Shown: piece by piece, positions 15,047-24,063 of the stretch
Position numbering within the stretch: position 1 is the first letter of the stretch
Layout: the number at the start of each line of letters is the position of its first letter
Assembly: GCF_900184735.1 (NCBI RefSeq)
Contig: NZ_LT855386.1
Coordinates: 1 to 64,000 of the forward strand
From: Paucisalibacillus globulus
GTDB lineage: Bacteria > Bacillota > Bacilli > Bacillales > Amphibacillaceae
Direction of reading: 5' to 3'
Length of the DNA stretch: 64,000 nucleotides
Notes under the pieces: model-generated
The model's input: the letters and a program-made list of their open reading frames with translations, nothing else
Databases searched by the model: none
What the model was told of the DNA's origin: nothing
Position numbers and translations under genes: made by a program

Positions 15047-18000
15047 CTATTGTATATTTTTCATTATTTGTTTCAATTCATTTTCCTTGTTATCCAAAAT
15101 ATTCATGTCAATCGGATCTTCTAACACAGCTAGGCTGTTCAATACATATTGTTTAATTTCGTGTTGAATATCCTGTATGTTTTGATTAACTAAGGACTCC
15201 CATTGCTGACTATAAGCATCAGACATAATTAATTTAGTTTGTTCAGTAAATCGTTGTATTTCGGGCTCTATAATCTGATACATTACATCTTTCATTTTTT
15301 CCTTGTCATTTTTTTCAAAAAATGATTTAGTACCTTTAAAATATGAGAAAGCTTGTTTAAACAAACTAATATCTAGATCCTGAAGTGGTTGTATATATTC
15401 AGGCGTTGATAATTCTACACTTTGAAATGTTGGAAGAGAAAAATCATGATCAACTTCACTGATTTTCTCTTTATATACTTGCATCCACTCTACGTTTTGT
15501 TCATGTATATAAGCTTCGATTCGAAGTGAAACTGCTCGTGCTTCTTGTAATAGTTCATAGCCACAATAATCTAATAAGTCCCTGGTGTTTCTCTCAACTT
15601 GGGCTATGGCTTTACGACCGGATTCCGTAATAGTTGTAGGGTTGAATTTGTCCTTAAACATATCGTGAAAACGAATGCCAATTCTTTCAACCACATAGTG
15701 CAACTGCTTTGAAATCTTTTGGTGGACCCGTTCATTATATGTTCTATCGTCACCAGAATCAACCGTATTTAGTAATTTGTCTTTTCTTTCCATTAATTCC
15801 TGTTTATACTTGGATTTTTCCTGTTCATTCAAGCTAGATTTTTGCTTAAATTGCTCGAGTAATTGCATTGTCCTATTTAACTCATGAACTGCTGATTTGA
15901 CTGCTAGTTTAGACAGGTCTTTCTCTAAAAACGTATAGAAATCTTCTTCAAACTTGTGTATTTGATCGTTAACTTGTTTCTTTTCTTGTTTTTCAGCTAA
16001 GGATCTTTTACTTGAAATAGGATACAATCTTGGGTTACGAATCCCTAACTTACTTAGTTGTTCATTCACATAATTAACTACAAGATTTAATTCTGTATTA
16101 TCTTGGGCAAGATCTGAAGCATTAATTATAAAAAACATTTTATCAAGTTGGAAAGCTTCTTTTACTCGACCTAATTGCATCACAAAATCCTTGTCAGCCT
16201 TTGTAATGGCATGATTATAATAGGTTACATATAGAATAGCATCCGCATTTTTAATGTAATCAAATGCTACGTTTGTATGTCTAGCATTAACTGAATCAGC
16301 CCCTGGAGTATCTACCAAAGTAATACCTTTTTGTGTGATAGAACAGTCATAATACAAGTCAATAGATTCTACAAAACAAGCCTTGGATTCATCCGTAACA
16401 TATGCATCGAAATCCTCTAATTGGATTGTTTTACTTTTGCCAATAAGCTCTTTATGATCATCATAACCATTTAATACCGCTTGTAAGTAGCTTTGGAACA
16501 TATTACTTAATTCATCACTGTATTGAATATTATGTTGATTAATCCAATCTACCAAACTCCCGATATCATCATTTATTGGCGGTGAAAAGTGTTTAAGGAT
16601 ATTACCTAAATCCTGTAGTAAAGTTTTTTGATCTTTTAAATGAATTACTACCGTTCCGTGCTCATTTTCTTCTGTTACTGGAGTAATCCGATTAATAACA
16701 GCAGTTGTAGGATTTGGTGAGGAGGGTAAAATCCCTTCACCAATTAAAGCATTGGCAAATGATGATTTGCCTGCACTGAATGCACCAAATAATGCAATAG
16801 TTAATTGGCGATTTGATAGTCTATCTTTTCGAGTAGTTAATTCGGAAACCAAAGACTCAAAAGCAGGCATATCTTCCAATACTTTTACCGTATCATGTAT
16901 GGCGTGAACAACTCGTTGCACAGTTGGTATATCTTCTTTTTCTACTTCTCTTTCATTGGTATGTTTATCGGTTACTGTTTTCTTTACAACATCAACTTTG
17001 GACACAGTTTTAGCTTTTTTAATTAAAACTTTTTCTATTTTTTTCTGGAGTATCTTTTCAGTTTCAACAGTAAACACCGGTCTGTGAAGTTGATCTTTAA
17101 TCCTGTGTATTTGCTTCTGATATTTTTCCTCTAAAGCTTGGTATTCCTCATTTACTTTTACAAGTTCATTATAAGTTTTAAGTTCCTCTTTATATTCCGA
17201 TTGCTTTTGTTCAGATTTATGTTCAATGACATCTATAATAGCGTTGAGAGTATCCCGAGCAACTTTTCGGTATTTGTTTTTTATTGCATTTGCAAGGTCA
17301 TTCGTATAGTTCAACACAGAATCACCATTAACTTGAGCGCCTTTTTTTATGTTTGCAAGTAAATCTACTTCGTTAATTGAAACCGATAACTGTTGTACGG
17401 TAGCATAAAGTTCCTGTTCCGTAATGGAATAAGAGCGTAATCGTTCGGCAAACTTTTCTCTTAGCTTCCATTCAATGCTAGCATGCATGCTTTCTCTCAC
17501 ACTGGATAAAAAGTCTTCAAGCCTTTTTACCTTCTCTTCTTCGGTCTTTCTCTTTGCAGCAATAAATCCGATTTTAAAATCTTTTTGTTGTGATTCTAGA
17601 AAACTTAATGCCTTATCCCGTACATTTGCTGGCATTAAATAAGCATTTTTTAATGTGTGATCTAAATCACCCATATAATCGTTCTGAAAATCACTTGACA
17701 TGTTTTCTAAGGATTCAAGTGAATGTTGTATCGTAGCTACTTTCTCCAGTAGATTTTCATCCGTTTGATTTTCAAGTGAGAGGTTTCCAATATCTTCTTC
17801 ATGCTTCTCATATAAAAAACGTTTATGATCAGCAATTACGTTTTGCACTGATAAATCTAATCGCTGAATTCTCTCGTCGGTAAATAAACTTTGAATCTTA
17901 CTTTTAATTAGCTGGAATTGGTTATGTGTAGCATCTAGTTTTATTAACGATGAATAATAAATTGCTTCAGGTGAAATCCCCCATTGGTCAAACGTTTGTT

Positions 18001-18664
18001 TGACACTATTTTCAAATGATTGAAAGGTTAATTCGCATTCATTATGTTTATCAATCTGATTAATAATAATATAAAATGGTATTTTCATAGATTGAATGTT
18101 CTTTAGGAACTTCATATTTAATTCAGATTGGACATGGTTATAATCCATCACATAAAATAATACATCAACTAAATGTAGGGATGACTCTGTTATAATTCGA
18201 TCTGTGTCATCTGCAGCATCAATACCAGGAGTATCGATAATGGTACAATTTTCTGGAATAATTTGCTTGCTTGAGCTAATTTCGATTTGAGTGATTGTAT
18301 CTTTATCTTTTGCATACTCCTTAATCATGTCTAAATCATAAGGTTCGTCGTATTCAATTGGAGCATCATGTCGGAAGAATATTCTAGCAACGCCCTCGCC
18401 AGAAGTTAATTTGACAATATTAGCACTGGTTGGAATAGGACTTTTTGGTAAGATATCACTACCTAATAAAGCGTTGATGATAGATGATTTCCCTGCTGAA
18501 AAATGCCCAGTAAAACTTATAATGAATTCATCTGATCGTTTTTTCTTATATAAATCAATTATCTTTTCTGCGTTTATGTCATCCCCATGTTCTTTCATAA
18601 CATGATAAATTCCAGTTAGATTATCATAATCTAGCACAGAGATATTCTGTTTAGTTGCCTTCAC
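15047..18664 (-). CDS. dynA: bacterial dynamin-like protein DynA (two fused GTPases)
   Basis: About 1,205 residues, close to B. subtilis DynA (YpbR, 1,193), a membrane-fusing GTPase that helps the cell survive membrane damage and phage or pore stress. It is a head-to-tail fusion of two dynamins: P-loop 'GHFSAGKSS' at about 53-61 with 'DTPGIDAADD' and 'NQIDKH', and P-loop 'GAFSAGKSS' at about 628-636 with 'DTPGADSVN' and 'NASDLAQ'. Long helical stalks follow each GTPase. I use the GTG at 18664, which has aaagggg at 10 bases; the frame opens 16 codons earlier, but a perfect -10 box lies inside that extension. ypcP follows in the same unit. Confidence 0.93.
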   Translation of the reverse strand: MKATKQNISVLDYDNLTGIYHVMKEHGDDINAEKIIDLYKKKRSDEFIISFTGHFSAGKSSIINALLGSDILPKSPIPTSANIVKLTSGEGVARIFFRHDAPIEYDEPYDLDMIKEYAKDKDTITQIEISSSKQIIPENCTIIDTPGIDAADDTDRIITESSLHLVDVLFYVMDYNHVQSELNMKFLKNIQSMKIPFYIIINQIDKHNECELTFQSFENSVKQTFDQWGISPEAIYYSSLIKLDATHNQFQLIKSKIQSLFTDERIQRLDLSVQNVIADHKRFLYEKHEEDIGNLSLENQTDENLLEKVATIQHSLESLENMSSDFQNDYMGDLDHTLKNAYLMPANVRDKALSFLESQQKDFKIGFIAAKRKTEEEKVKRLEDFLSSVRESMHASIEWKLREKFAERLRSYSITEQELYATVQQLSVSINEVDLLANIKKGAQVNGDSVLNYTNDLANAIKNKYRKVARDTLNAIIDVIEHKSEQKQSEYKEELKTYNELVKVNEEYQALEEKYQKQIHRIKDQLHRPVFTVETEKILQKKIEKVLIKKAKTVSKVDVVKKTVTDKHTNEREVEKEDIPTVQRVVHAIHDTVKVLEDMPAFESLVSELTTRKDRLSNRQLTIALFGAFSAGKSSFANALIGEGILPSSPNPTTAVINRITPVTEENEHGTVVIHLKDQKTLLQDLGNILKHFSPPINDDIGSLVDWINQHNIQYSDELSNMFQSYLQAVLNGYDDHKELIGKSKTIQLEDFDAYVTDESKACFVESIDLYYDCSITQKGITLVDTPGADSVNARHTNVAFDYIKNADAILYVTYYNHAITKADKDFVMQLGRVKEAFQLDKMFFIINASDLAQDNTELNLVVNYVNEQLSKLGIRNPRLYPISSKRSLAEKQEKKQVNDQIHKFEEDFYTFLEKDLSKLAVKSAVHELNRTMQLLEQFKQKSSLNEQEKSKYKQELMERKDKLLNTVDSGDDRTYNERVHQKISKQLHYVVERIGIRFHDMFKDKFNPTTITESGRKAIAQVERNTRDLLDYCGYELLQEARAVSLRIEAYIHEQNVEWMQVYKEKISEVDHDFSLPTFQSVELSTPEYIQPLQDLDISLFKQAFSYFKGTKSFFEKNDKEKMKDVMYQIIEPEIQRFTEQTKLIMSDAYSQQWESLVNQNIQDIQHEIKQYVLNSLAVLEDPIDMNILDNKENELKQIMKNIQ

Positions 18665-18700
18665 GTGAAATAAACCCCTTTGTTTCAACATAATATCTTT

Positions 18701-18706
18701 ATTATA
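18701..18706 (-). promoter_or_regulatory. -10 box of the dynA promoter
   Basis: TATAAT on the minus strand, about 37 bp before the chosen GTG start. The region 17 bp upstream offers only a poor -35. Its position inside the longer reading frame argues against the upstream ATG as start. Confidence 0.45.
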
Positions 18707-18827
18707 GCGCATAGTTAAGGCTTATTACTACCCTGTTTACACTATGTCAGTTGATTTCAAGCAGAATGCTGCACTCGGGTAGAATTACACCAACTATTAG
18801 AATTAATAATGTCAGATGCAGAAAAAA

Positions 18828-18860
18828 GAAAAAACTTCCCAAAACTTAAGGAGTTTTTTC
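18828..18860 (-). terminator. terminator of the flavin reductase/CBS unit
   Basis: gaaaaaact / agttttttc stem (9 bp) flanking the stop codon of the CBS gene, which sits in the loop. The minus strand continues with a T-rich run. Confidence 0.6.
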
Positions 18861-19319
18861 TTTATTTATAATTTCCATGGTAATATGACGCAGTAAATCT
18901 CCTCTACTGATTACCCCTACTACTTTATCCTCCCTATCTAGAACGGGAATTTTCTTAAAATGGTGTCTAGAAAAGATAGCTAAGGCAGTATCTAAATCAC
19001 TATCGGGTTTAACTGTCTTTATATCCTTTGTTTTCATTAGGTTTGACACGTTCTTTTCCAAGGAATATCCTAATTTATCCGTTAATTTTTCTTGTTCATT
19101 CACCATTACTATGGCAAACATATCGAACACAGTTCTACTATTCGGCTTTAAATAACGGATAACATCTCCATCACTTATCATACCAACTAACTTATTTTCC
19201 TTACTTACTACAGGTACACCACCAATTTTATGTGTTACTAAAATTTCGAGTAATTCTCTAATTGTTGTTCCTTCCGTTACAGTAATTACATCTTGAATCA
19301 TAAAATCTCGAACCTTCAT
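18846..19319 (-). CDS. tandem CBS-domain protein
   Basis: A 157-residue protein made of a CBS pair. CBS1 is about 1-60 ('MKVRDFMIQDVITVTEGTTI', 'KIGGVPVVSKENKLVGMISD'); a linker follows, and CBS2 is about 95-157 ('VKPDSDLDTALAIFSRHHFK', 'KIPVLDREDKVVGVISRGDL'). Such pairs bind adenine nucleotides and act as energy or redox sensors; no catalytic domain is attached. The ATG at 19319 has ggtga at 5 bases, and the TTG at 19331 is less good. It follows the flavin reductase gene by 33 bp on the same strand, so the two are probably one operon. The partner protein is unknown. Confidence 0.85.
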   Translation of the reverse strand: MKVRDFMIQDVITVTEGTTIRELLEILVTHKIGGVPVVSKENKLVGMISDGDVIRYLKPNSRTVFDMFAIVMVNEQEKLTDKLGYSLEKNVSNLMKTKDIKTVKPDSDLDTALAIFSRHHFKKIPVLDREDKVVGVISRGDLLRHITMEIINKEKTP

Positions 19320-19352
19320 AAATTTCACCAACTTACTTGTAGGTTTCTTTTC

Positions 19353-19811
19353 TTATTTTAAATAACGATATTTACCATTAAAAAAGATTATTGGTTCCAC
19401 TTCTCTTGTAGTGTACTGTGTCACTTCTCCAATATATACGATATGATCCCCCGCTTTTAAAGAATTAACAATGCGACAAGATAGTGCTGCTAATGCTTCT
19501 TGTAAAACGGGTACACCATCTAAGCTAATAAATGGGATCTGTTCCTTAGACTCCACTTGTTTCGCAAATATTTTAGAGAAATCTTTTTGATTACTCGATA
19601 AGATACTTATTCCAAACTCATTTACTTCACCTAATTTACTATACATCTTTGCCTTTTCATCAATAGAAATGGCGATTAATTTAGGGGATAGCGATACAGA
19701 CATAAATGCATTAACAGTCATAGCCATTATTTCATTGTTATATTCTAATGAAACAACAGTAATTCCCGTAGCAAATCTTCCCATTGCATTACGAAATTGT
19801 CTTTCTTCCAT
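19353..19811 (-). CDS. flavin reductase-like domain protein
   Basis: A 152-residue member of the flavin reductase/FMN-binding split-barrel family (HpaC-like), which reduces FMN or FAD with NAD(P)H for a partner monooxygenase or acts alone. 'MGRFATGITVVS' at the N-terminus, 'AMTVNAFMSVSLSPKLI' (flavin contact) and 'GDHIVYIGEV' near the end are the usual signatures. The site agaggggg precedes the ATG. It is first in a two-gene unit with the CBS protein. No monooxygenase gene is nearby, so the physiological acceptor is open. Confidence 0.85.
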   Translation of the reverse strand: MEERQFRNAMGRFATGITVVSLEYNNEIMAMTVNAFMSVSLSPKLIAISIDEKAKMYSKLGEVNEFGISILSSNQKDFSKIFAKQVESKEQIPFISLDGVPVLQEALAALSCRIVNSLKAGDHIVYIGEVTQYTTREVEPIIFFNGKYRYLK

Positions 19812-19894
19812 TTACTCCCCCCTCTTTCACTTTTTTTTCCTATTTATAGCATAACTCGAATACTAGAAGTTATGAAATTTTATTTAGTTTACAT

Positions 19895-19923
19895 AATATA
19901 ATTATGGTTAACATAATTATATT
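19895..19923. promoter_or_regulatory. 29-bp perfect palindrome upstream of the flavin reductase
   Basis: aatataattatg-gttaa-cataattatatt has 12-bp perfect arms with a 5-base centre, 84 bp upstream of the flavin reductase start. It lacks the T-run of a terminator and resembles an operator; it does not match the Fur or PerR 7-1-7 consensus well. Confidence 0.4.
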
Positions 19924-20035
19924 CTTTTACTTAATTATATGAAATAAGAGCAATTTGGTTAGATATCCACTTTTTAGTCCATGCTTTGCTAAACCGAATC
20001 GTAGTAAATTTTTCATTTATGAATACAAAAAAGAA

Positions 20036-20068
20036 ATCTCAGACAGGAATTCAGTTCCCGTCTGAGAT
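20036..20068 (-). terminator. terminator of the acyl-CoA carboxylase operon
   Basis: atctcagacaggaa / ttcccgtctgagat, a 14-bp stem with one mismatched pair, starting 8 bases after the last stop of the operon. A T-rich stretch follows on the minus strand. Confidence 0.8.
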
Positions 20069-20075
20069 CTTATTA

Positions 20076-21605
20076 TTACACAGGATATACACCATGTTTA
20101 CGTTCAGTAAATAAAACATTTTTTGCTTCATAGATTCGGTATCGTTCTACTAATTCTTTCCTTAAATTATTTGGTTCCACTATTGCATCAATAACCATTT
20201 CACTTGCTAGTCGATATATATCGATATCATCACGATATTCATCTTGTTTTTGTTTAATAAATGAAGCTCGTTCTTCTTCTGGTAATTCAGCTATTTTATT
20301 AGCGTAAACAGCATTAACAGCCGCTTCTGGCCCCATAACCGCAATTTGTGCTGTTGGTAAAGCGATGACAGCATCAGGTTCAAATGCAGGGCCAGCCATA
20401 GCATAAAGTCCTGCACCATATGCTTTACGAACGATGACAGATATTTTTGGAACAGTAGCTTCACTCATCGCGGCAAGCATCTTGGCACCATGGCGAATAA
20501 TACCTGCTCTTTCTACTTTCGTACCAATCATAAATCCAGGAACGTCCATTAGGAATAGTAATGGAATATTAAATGCATCACATAATTGAATAAACTTAGC
20601 TGCTTTATCAGCTGAATCCGGGAAAAGAACTCCACCTTTCATTCTTGGCTGATTTGCTATAATACCAACAGATTTTCCATTTATTCTAGAAAGACCTGTT
20701 ATCAGTTCTGGCGCAAATTTCTTTTTGATTTCACAGAAACTATCTTCATCAATTATTCTATTGATGAAATCATGCATGTTGAATGGTGCATTTTGATTTT
20801 CTGGTATAATGTCTTCGATTGACTTTTCAAATTCCTTCACTTCTTTTGATTCGTATGCTCTTGGTTTTTCTCTAAAGTTCTTTGGGAAATACGATAGATA
20901 ATTTCGTGCGTAACTTATCGCGTCAGGCTCGGTTTTCACTAAAACGTCACCAACTCCAGATACAGAGCAATGCATTTTAGCTCCTCCCATTTCTTCAAGT
21001 GTAACTTTCTCACCAATAACTTTCTCTGCCATTCTTGGAGACCCAAGATACATCGATGCATTACCGTCAACCATGACAACGATATCACAAAATGCCGGAA
21101 TATATGCTCCACCAGCAGCAGAAGGTCCAAATAGTAAGCAGATTTGTGGTACACGCCCAGAGAGTTTGATTTGATTATGGAAAATCCGCCCCGCTCCTCT
21201 TCTTCCAGGAAACATCTCAATTTGGTCCGTAATTCTCGCACCTGCGGAATCAACTAAATAAAGAATCGGTAATTCTAACGTAAGCGCAGTTTCTTGAATA
21301 CGAAGGATCTTTTCAACCGTTCTTTTCCCCCATGAACCTGCCTTTACCGTAGAATCATTCGCCATGACACAGACATCTTGGCCATTAATTTTACCAATAC
21401 CGGTAACTACACCATCTGATGGTAATGAATCATCCATACAATTAGCAAAAAATGCATCTTCTATGTCTATACCTTCATCAAATAAAAGTTCTAAACGTTT
21501 GCGAACAAATAATTTCCCTTTTTCTTCATTCTTCTGATGGTATTTTATTTGTCCGCCTTTTTCTATATGCTGTACTCTCTTTTGTAGTTCTTCTATATAT
21601 GACAT
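20076..21605 (-). CDS. yngE: acyl-CoA carboxylase, carboxyltransferase subunit (YngE-like)
   Basis: Transfers CO2 from carboxybiotin to an acyl-CoA. The 509-residue protein holds both halves of the carboxyltransferase (crotonase-like) fold: 'GADRITDQ'-type region 'LVDSAGARITDQ' and 'FGPSAAGGAYIPAFCD' in the N-half, 'LFLMDVPGFMIGTKVE' and 'RKAYGAGLYAMAGPAFEPD' in the C-half. It is closest to methylcrotonyl/propionyl-CoA carboxylase beta subunits. It is the last of five cotranscribed genes corresponding to yngJ-H-HB-F-E of B. subtilis, where the pathway is leucine breakdown in the mother cell; methylcrotonyl-CoA is therefore the best guess for substrate. aaggaggt precedes the ATG. Confidence 0.88.
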   Translation of the reverse strand: MSYIEELQKRVQHIEKGGQIKYHQKNEEKGKLFVRKRLELLFDEGIDIEDAFFANCMDDSLPSDGVVTGIGKINGQDVCVMANDSTVKAGSWGKRTVEKILRIQETALTLELPILYLVDSAGARITDQIEMFPGRRGAGRIFHNQIKLSGRVPQICLLFGPSAAGGAYIPAFCDIVVMVDGNASMYLGSPRMAEKVIGEKVTLEEMGGAKMHCSVSGVGDVLVKTEPDAISYARNYLSYFPKNFREKPRAYESKEVKEFEKSIEDIIPENQNAPFNMHDFINRIIDEDSFCEIKKKFAPELITGLSRINGKSVGIIANQPRMKGGVLFPDSADKAAKFIQLCDAFNIPLLFLMDVPGFMIGTKVERAGIIRHGAKMLAAMSEATVPKISVIVRKAYGAGLYAMAGPAFEPDAVIALPTAQIAVMGPEAAVNAVYANKIAELPEEERASFIKQKQDEYRDDIDIYRLASEMVIDAIVEPNNLRKELVERYRIYEAKNVLFTERKHGVYPV

Positions 21606-21627
21606 GTTGTACTACCTCCTTACAGGG

Positions 21628-22407
21628 TTAATTTCCGTGGTAAACTGGAGTTCGTTTCTCTTTAAATGCTTCAAGTCCTTCCAAACGATCGTTTGTTTTA
21701 ATAGTTTCTTTATAGCATAAATGTTCAATTTCTAAAGCTGTAGATAAATCTGTTTGCATTCCTTGATTTATTGCCATTTTTGCTTGACGTAAAGCAATAG
21801 GACCATTCTTAGCAATTGACTTCGCAACGTCAATTGCATAATGTAGTAGCTCCTCCTTAGGTACTATTTCTTCTACTAATCCTATGGATAGTGCATCCGA
21901 CGCTGAAATGGCTTTTGCTGAAAAAATTAATTGTTTAGCACGACCAACCCCTATTAATCGAGGTAAGCGTTGTGTACCACCAGCACCGGGAATGATGGCT
22001 AAAGATGTTTCAGTTAATCCCAACTTGGCCGAGTCAGCTGCAATTCGAATGTCGCATCCTAGAGCTAGCTCCAATCCACCGCCAAATGCTACACCGTTTA
22101 TCGCCGCGATAACAGGTACTTTTATGGACTCCACAGCAAGTACTGATTTTCCAATATACCTGACTGCATCCACTACTTGTTCATCATCCATGCCCTTACG
22201 TTCTTTTAAATCAGCACCTGCACAAAATGCTTTATCACCAGAACCAGTGATAATAACACAATTTATTTGTTTATTACTGCTCAATTCTTCCACTGTAGAA
22301 TTCAAATCATCTAGTAATGCTTTTGACATGGCATTAGCAGCCTCAGGTCTATTTAACGTAATTAAGGCTACATATTCACCGATAAATTTTAAATCTACTA
22401 AGTTCAT
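21628..22407 (-). CDS. yngF: enoyl-CoA hydratase/methylglutaconyl-CoA hydratase (YngF-like)
   Basis: A crotonase-fold hydratase of 259 residues. The oxyanion-hole segments 'FCAGADLKERKGM' (about 61-73) and 'FGGGLELALGCDIRIAA' (about 107-123), the latter with catalytic Glu112, and 'GIVPGAGGTQRLPRLIG'-type 'AIIPGAGGTQRLPRLIGVGR' (second Glu position region) are intact. In the yng-type pathway it would hydrate 3-methylglutaconyl-CoA to HMG-CoA. It lies 22 bp upstream of the carboxyltransferase gene, with ttaggaggt before its ATG. A general enoyl-CoA hydratase role cannot be excluded. Confidence 0.85.
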   Translation of the reverse strand: MNLVDLKFIGEYVALITLNRPEAANAMSKALLDDLNSTVEELSSNKQINCVIITGSGDKAFCAGADLKERKGMDDEQVVDAVRYIGKSVLAVESIKVPVIAAINGVAFGGGLELALGCDIRIAADSAKLGLTETSLAIIPGAGGTQRLPRLIGVGRAKQLIFSAKAISASDALSIGLVEEIVPKEELLHYAIDVAKSIAKNGPIALRQAKMAINQGMQTDLSTALEIEHLCYKETIKTNDRLEGLEAFKEKRTPVYHGN

Positions 22408-22437
22408 AGAAACCTCCTAAAATTATAGCTTCTTATA

Positions 22438-22653
22438 TTACGATTCAATAATAGCGATAACGTCTCCTTCGTTTACAAAGTCACCTTCAGCAACTTTAAT
22501 TTCTTTAACAACCCCAGCTTCTTCCGCTGCAATTGGGATTTCCATTTTCATAGATTCTAAAATGACGATATCTTGGTCTTCCTCAACTGTGTCTCCTTCA
22601 GCTACGACAATTTTCCAAACGTTACCTGCCATCATTGCTTTTACTTCTTCCAT
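22438..22653 (-). CDS. yngHB: biotin carrier protein of the acyl-CoA carboxylase (YngHB-like)
   Basis: A 71-residue single biotinyl/lipoyl domain. The biotinylation motif 'ILESMKMEIPI' places the acceptor Lys at position 35 or so, and the domain ends 'NEGDVIAIIES' with the usual two-fold pseudo-symmetry. It shuttles carboxybiotin between the biotin carboxylase encoded just upstream and the carboxyltransferase downstream. gaggaggag precedes the ATG, 21 bp after the previous stop. Stand-alone carriers of this length are normal for the yngHB group. Confidence 0.9.
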   Translation of the reverse strand: MEEVKAMMAGNVWKIVVAEGDTVEEDQDIVILESMKMEIPIAAEEAGVVKEIKVAEGDFVNEGDVIAIIES

Positions 22654-22674
22654 TATTTCTCCTCCTCAAGTCTT

Positions 22675-24024
22675 CTACTTTTTAACTGGCTTAAAATGCT
22701 CTTCAATAAATTTAGTTGTAGTATTACCAGAAGCAAATTCTGGATGAGTGGCAATTTCGAGAAGTAGTGGAACATTTGTTTTTATTCCTTCTACTTTGGT
22801 ACTTGTTAATGTTTCTATTAATAATTCAATTGCCGCTTCTCGTGAACTTCCTTTTACTATCAACTTACTAATCATCGGATCATAAAAAGGTGTCACTTGA
22901 AAGTTACTAGTTACGGCAGATTCCAAACGAATATTCTGCCCACTTGGAACTTCGAAAGTGGTAATATGTCCAGGTGATGGGAAGAACGTTTTCGGATCTT
23001 CCGCATAAATTCGTGCTTCAATAGCATGACCATTAATGGTTAAGTCTTCTTGATTAAATGTTAATTCTTTTCCATTAGCAATATTAAATTGTTCTTCAAC
23101 AATGTCAATTCCAGTAATCTCTTCGGTCACAGGGTGTTCCACTTGAATTCTTGTGTTCATTTCTAGAAAATAAAAATTTTCATTCTTATCAACTAGAAAT
23201 TCAATAGTACCGGCATTAGTGTATCCGAGAGCAAGTGCTGCACTAACTGCTGCATTACCCATCTTTGTTCTTGTTGTTTCTGAAATAAACGGTGAAGGGG
23301 CTTCTTCTATGACCTTTTGATTTCTTCGTTGGATTGAGCACTCTCGTTCAAACAAGTGAACAACATTACCATGAGTGTCTGCCAATAATTGAATTTCAAT
23401 ATGTCTAGCATCATCAATTTTTTTCTCCAAAAAAATAGCGCCATCGCCAAAGAATGTCTCAGCACGCTTTGCGTTGTTTTGAAATGCTTTTAATAATTCA
23501 TCATCATTAGTTACAACCTGCATACCTATTCCACCACCGCCAGCGGAAGCTTTAAGCATGATAGGATAACCAATCTGGTTCGCAAATTCTACCGCTTCCT
23601 CAGCAGTTGGTATTGCTTCTTCAGTACCAGGAACAATCGGCACATTAGCCAGTTTCATAGCTTTTCTTGCTTCGATTTTACTTCCCATTTTATCCATTAC
23701 TTTACTAGTAGGTCCGATAAACGTAAGTCCTACTGCTTCACATTTTTCTGCAAAGCTAGCATTCTCACTTAGAAATCCATATCCAGGGTGGATAGCATCA
23801 ACTCCAGCTTCATTTGCAATAGAAAGGATTTTATCCACATTTAGATAGCTTTCATTAACACGTGCTGGCCCTAATAAATAACTTTCGTCAGCCATGTTTA
23901 CAAATGGCGCACTGGCATCTGCTTCTGAATATACAGCCACTGTATGAATCCCCATTTTTTTACAAGTTCTAATAACCCTTGCAGCTATTTCCCCACGATT
24001 TGCAATTAATACCTTTGAAATCAT
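22675..24024 (-). CDS. yngH: biotin carboxylase subunit (YngH-like)
   Basis: ATP-dependent carboxylation of biotin. The 449-residue ATP-grasp enzyme starts 'MISKVLIANRGEIAARVIRT', carries the Gly-rich loop 'LKASAGGGGIGMQVV' (about 157-171), the 'EMNTRIQVEHPVTEEITG' active-site block (about 286-303) and the C-terminal 'GHAIEARIYAEDP' block. The length equals AccC. The operon context with a carboxyltransferase of the propionyl/methylcrotonyl type separates it from the housekeeping accBC genes. aaaaggagag precedes the ATG. Confidence 0.9.
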   Translation of the reverse strand: MISKVLIANRGEIAARVIRTCKKMGIHTVAVYSEADASAPFVNMADESYLLGPARVNESYLNVDKILSIANEAGVDAIHPGYGFLSENASFAEKCEAVGLTFIGPTSKVMDKMGSKIEARKAMKLANVPIVPGTEEAIPTAEEAVEFANQIGYPIMLKASAGGGGIGMQVVTNDDELLKAFQNNAKRAETFFGDGAIFLEKKIDDARHIEIQLLADTHGNVVHLFERECSIQRRNQKVIEEAPSPFISETTRTKMGNAAVSAALALGYTNAGTIEFLVDKNENFYFLEMNTRIQVEHPVTEEITGIDIVEEQFNIANGKELTFNQEDLTINGHAIEARIYAEDPKTFFPSPGHITTFEVPSGQNIRLESAVTSNFQVTPFYDPMISKLIVKGSSREAAIELLIETLTSTKVEGIKTNVPLLLEIATHPEFASGNTTTKFIEEHFKPVKK

Positions 24025-24063
24025 TACTTCTCTCCTTTTCTTATAGGAAATCTGACGTCTATT

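Noticed and set aside
20939-21253. 104-residue frame inside the carboxyltransferase gene
   Set aside because: It overlaps the coding sequence of a well-conserved enzyme in another frame and has no family resemblance.
21884-22420. 178-residue plus-strand frame opposite the enoyl-CoA hydratase
   Set aside because: It is antisense to the conserved crotonase motifs; its length is due to codon bias of the real gene.
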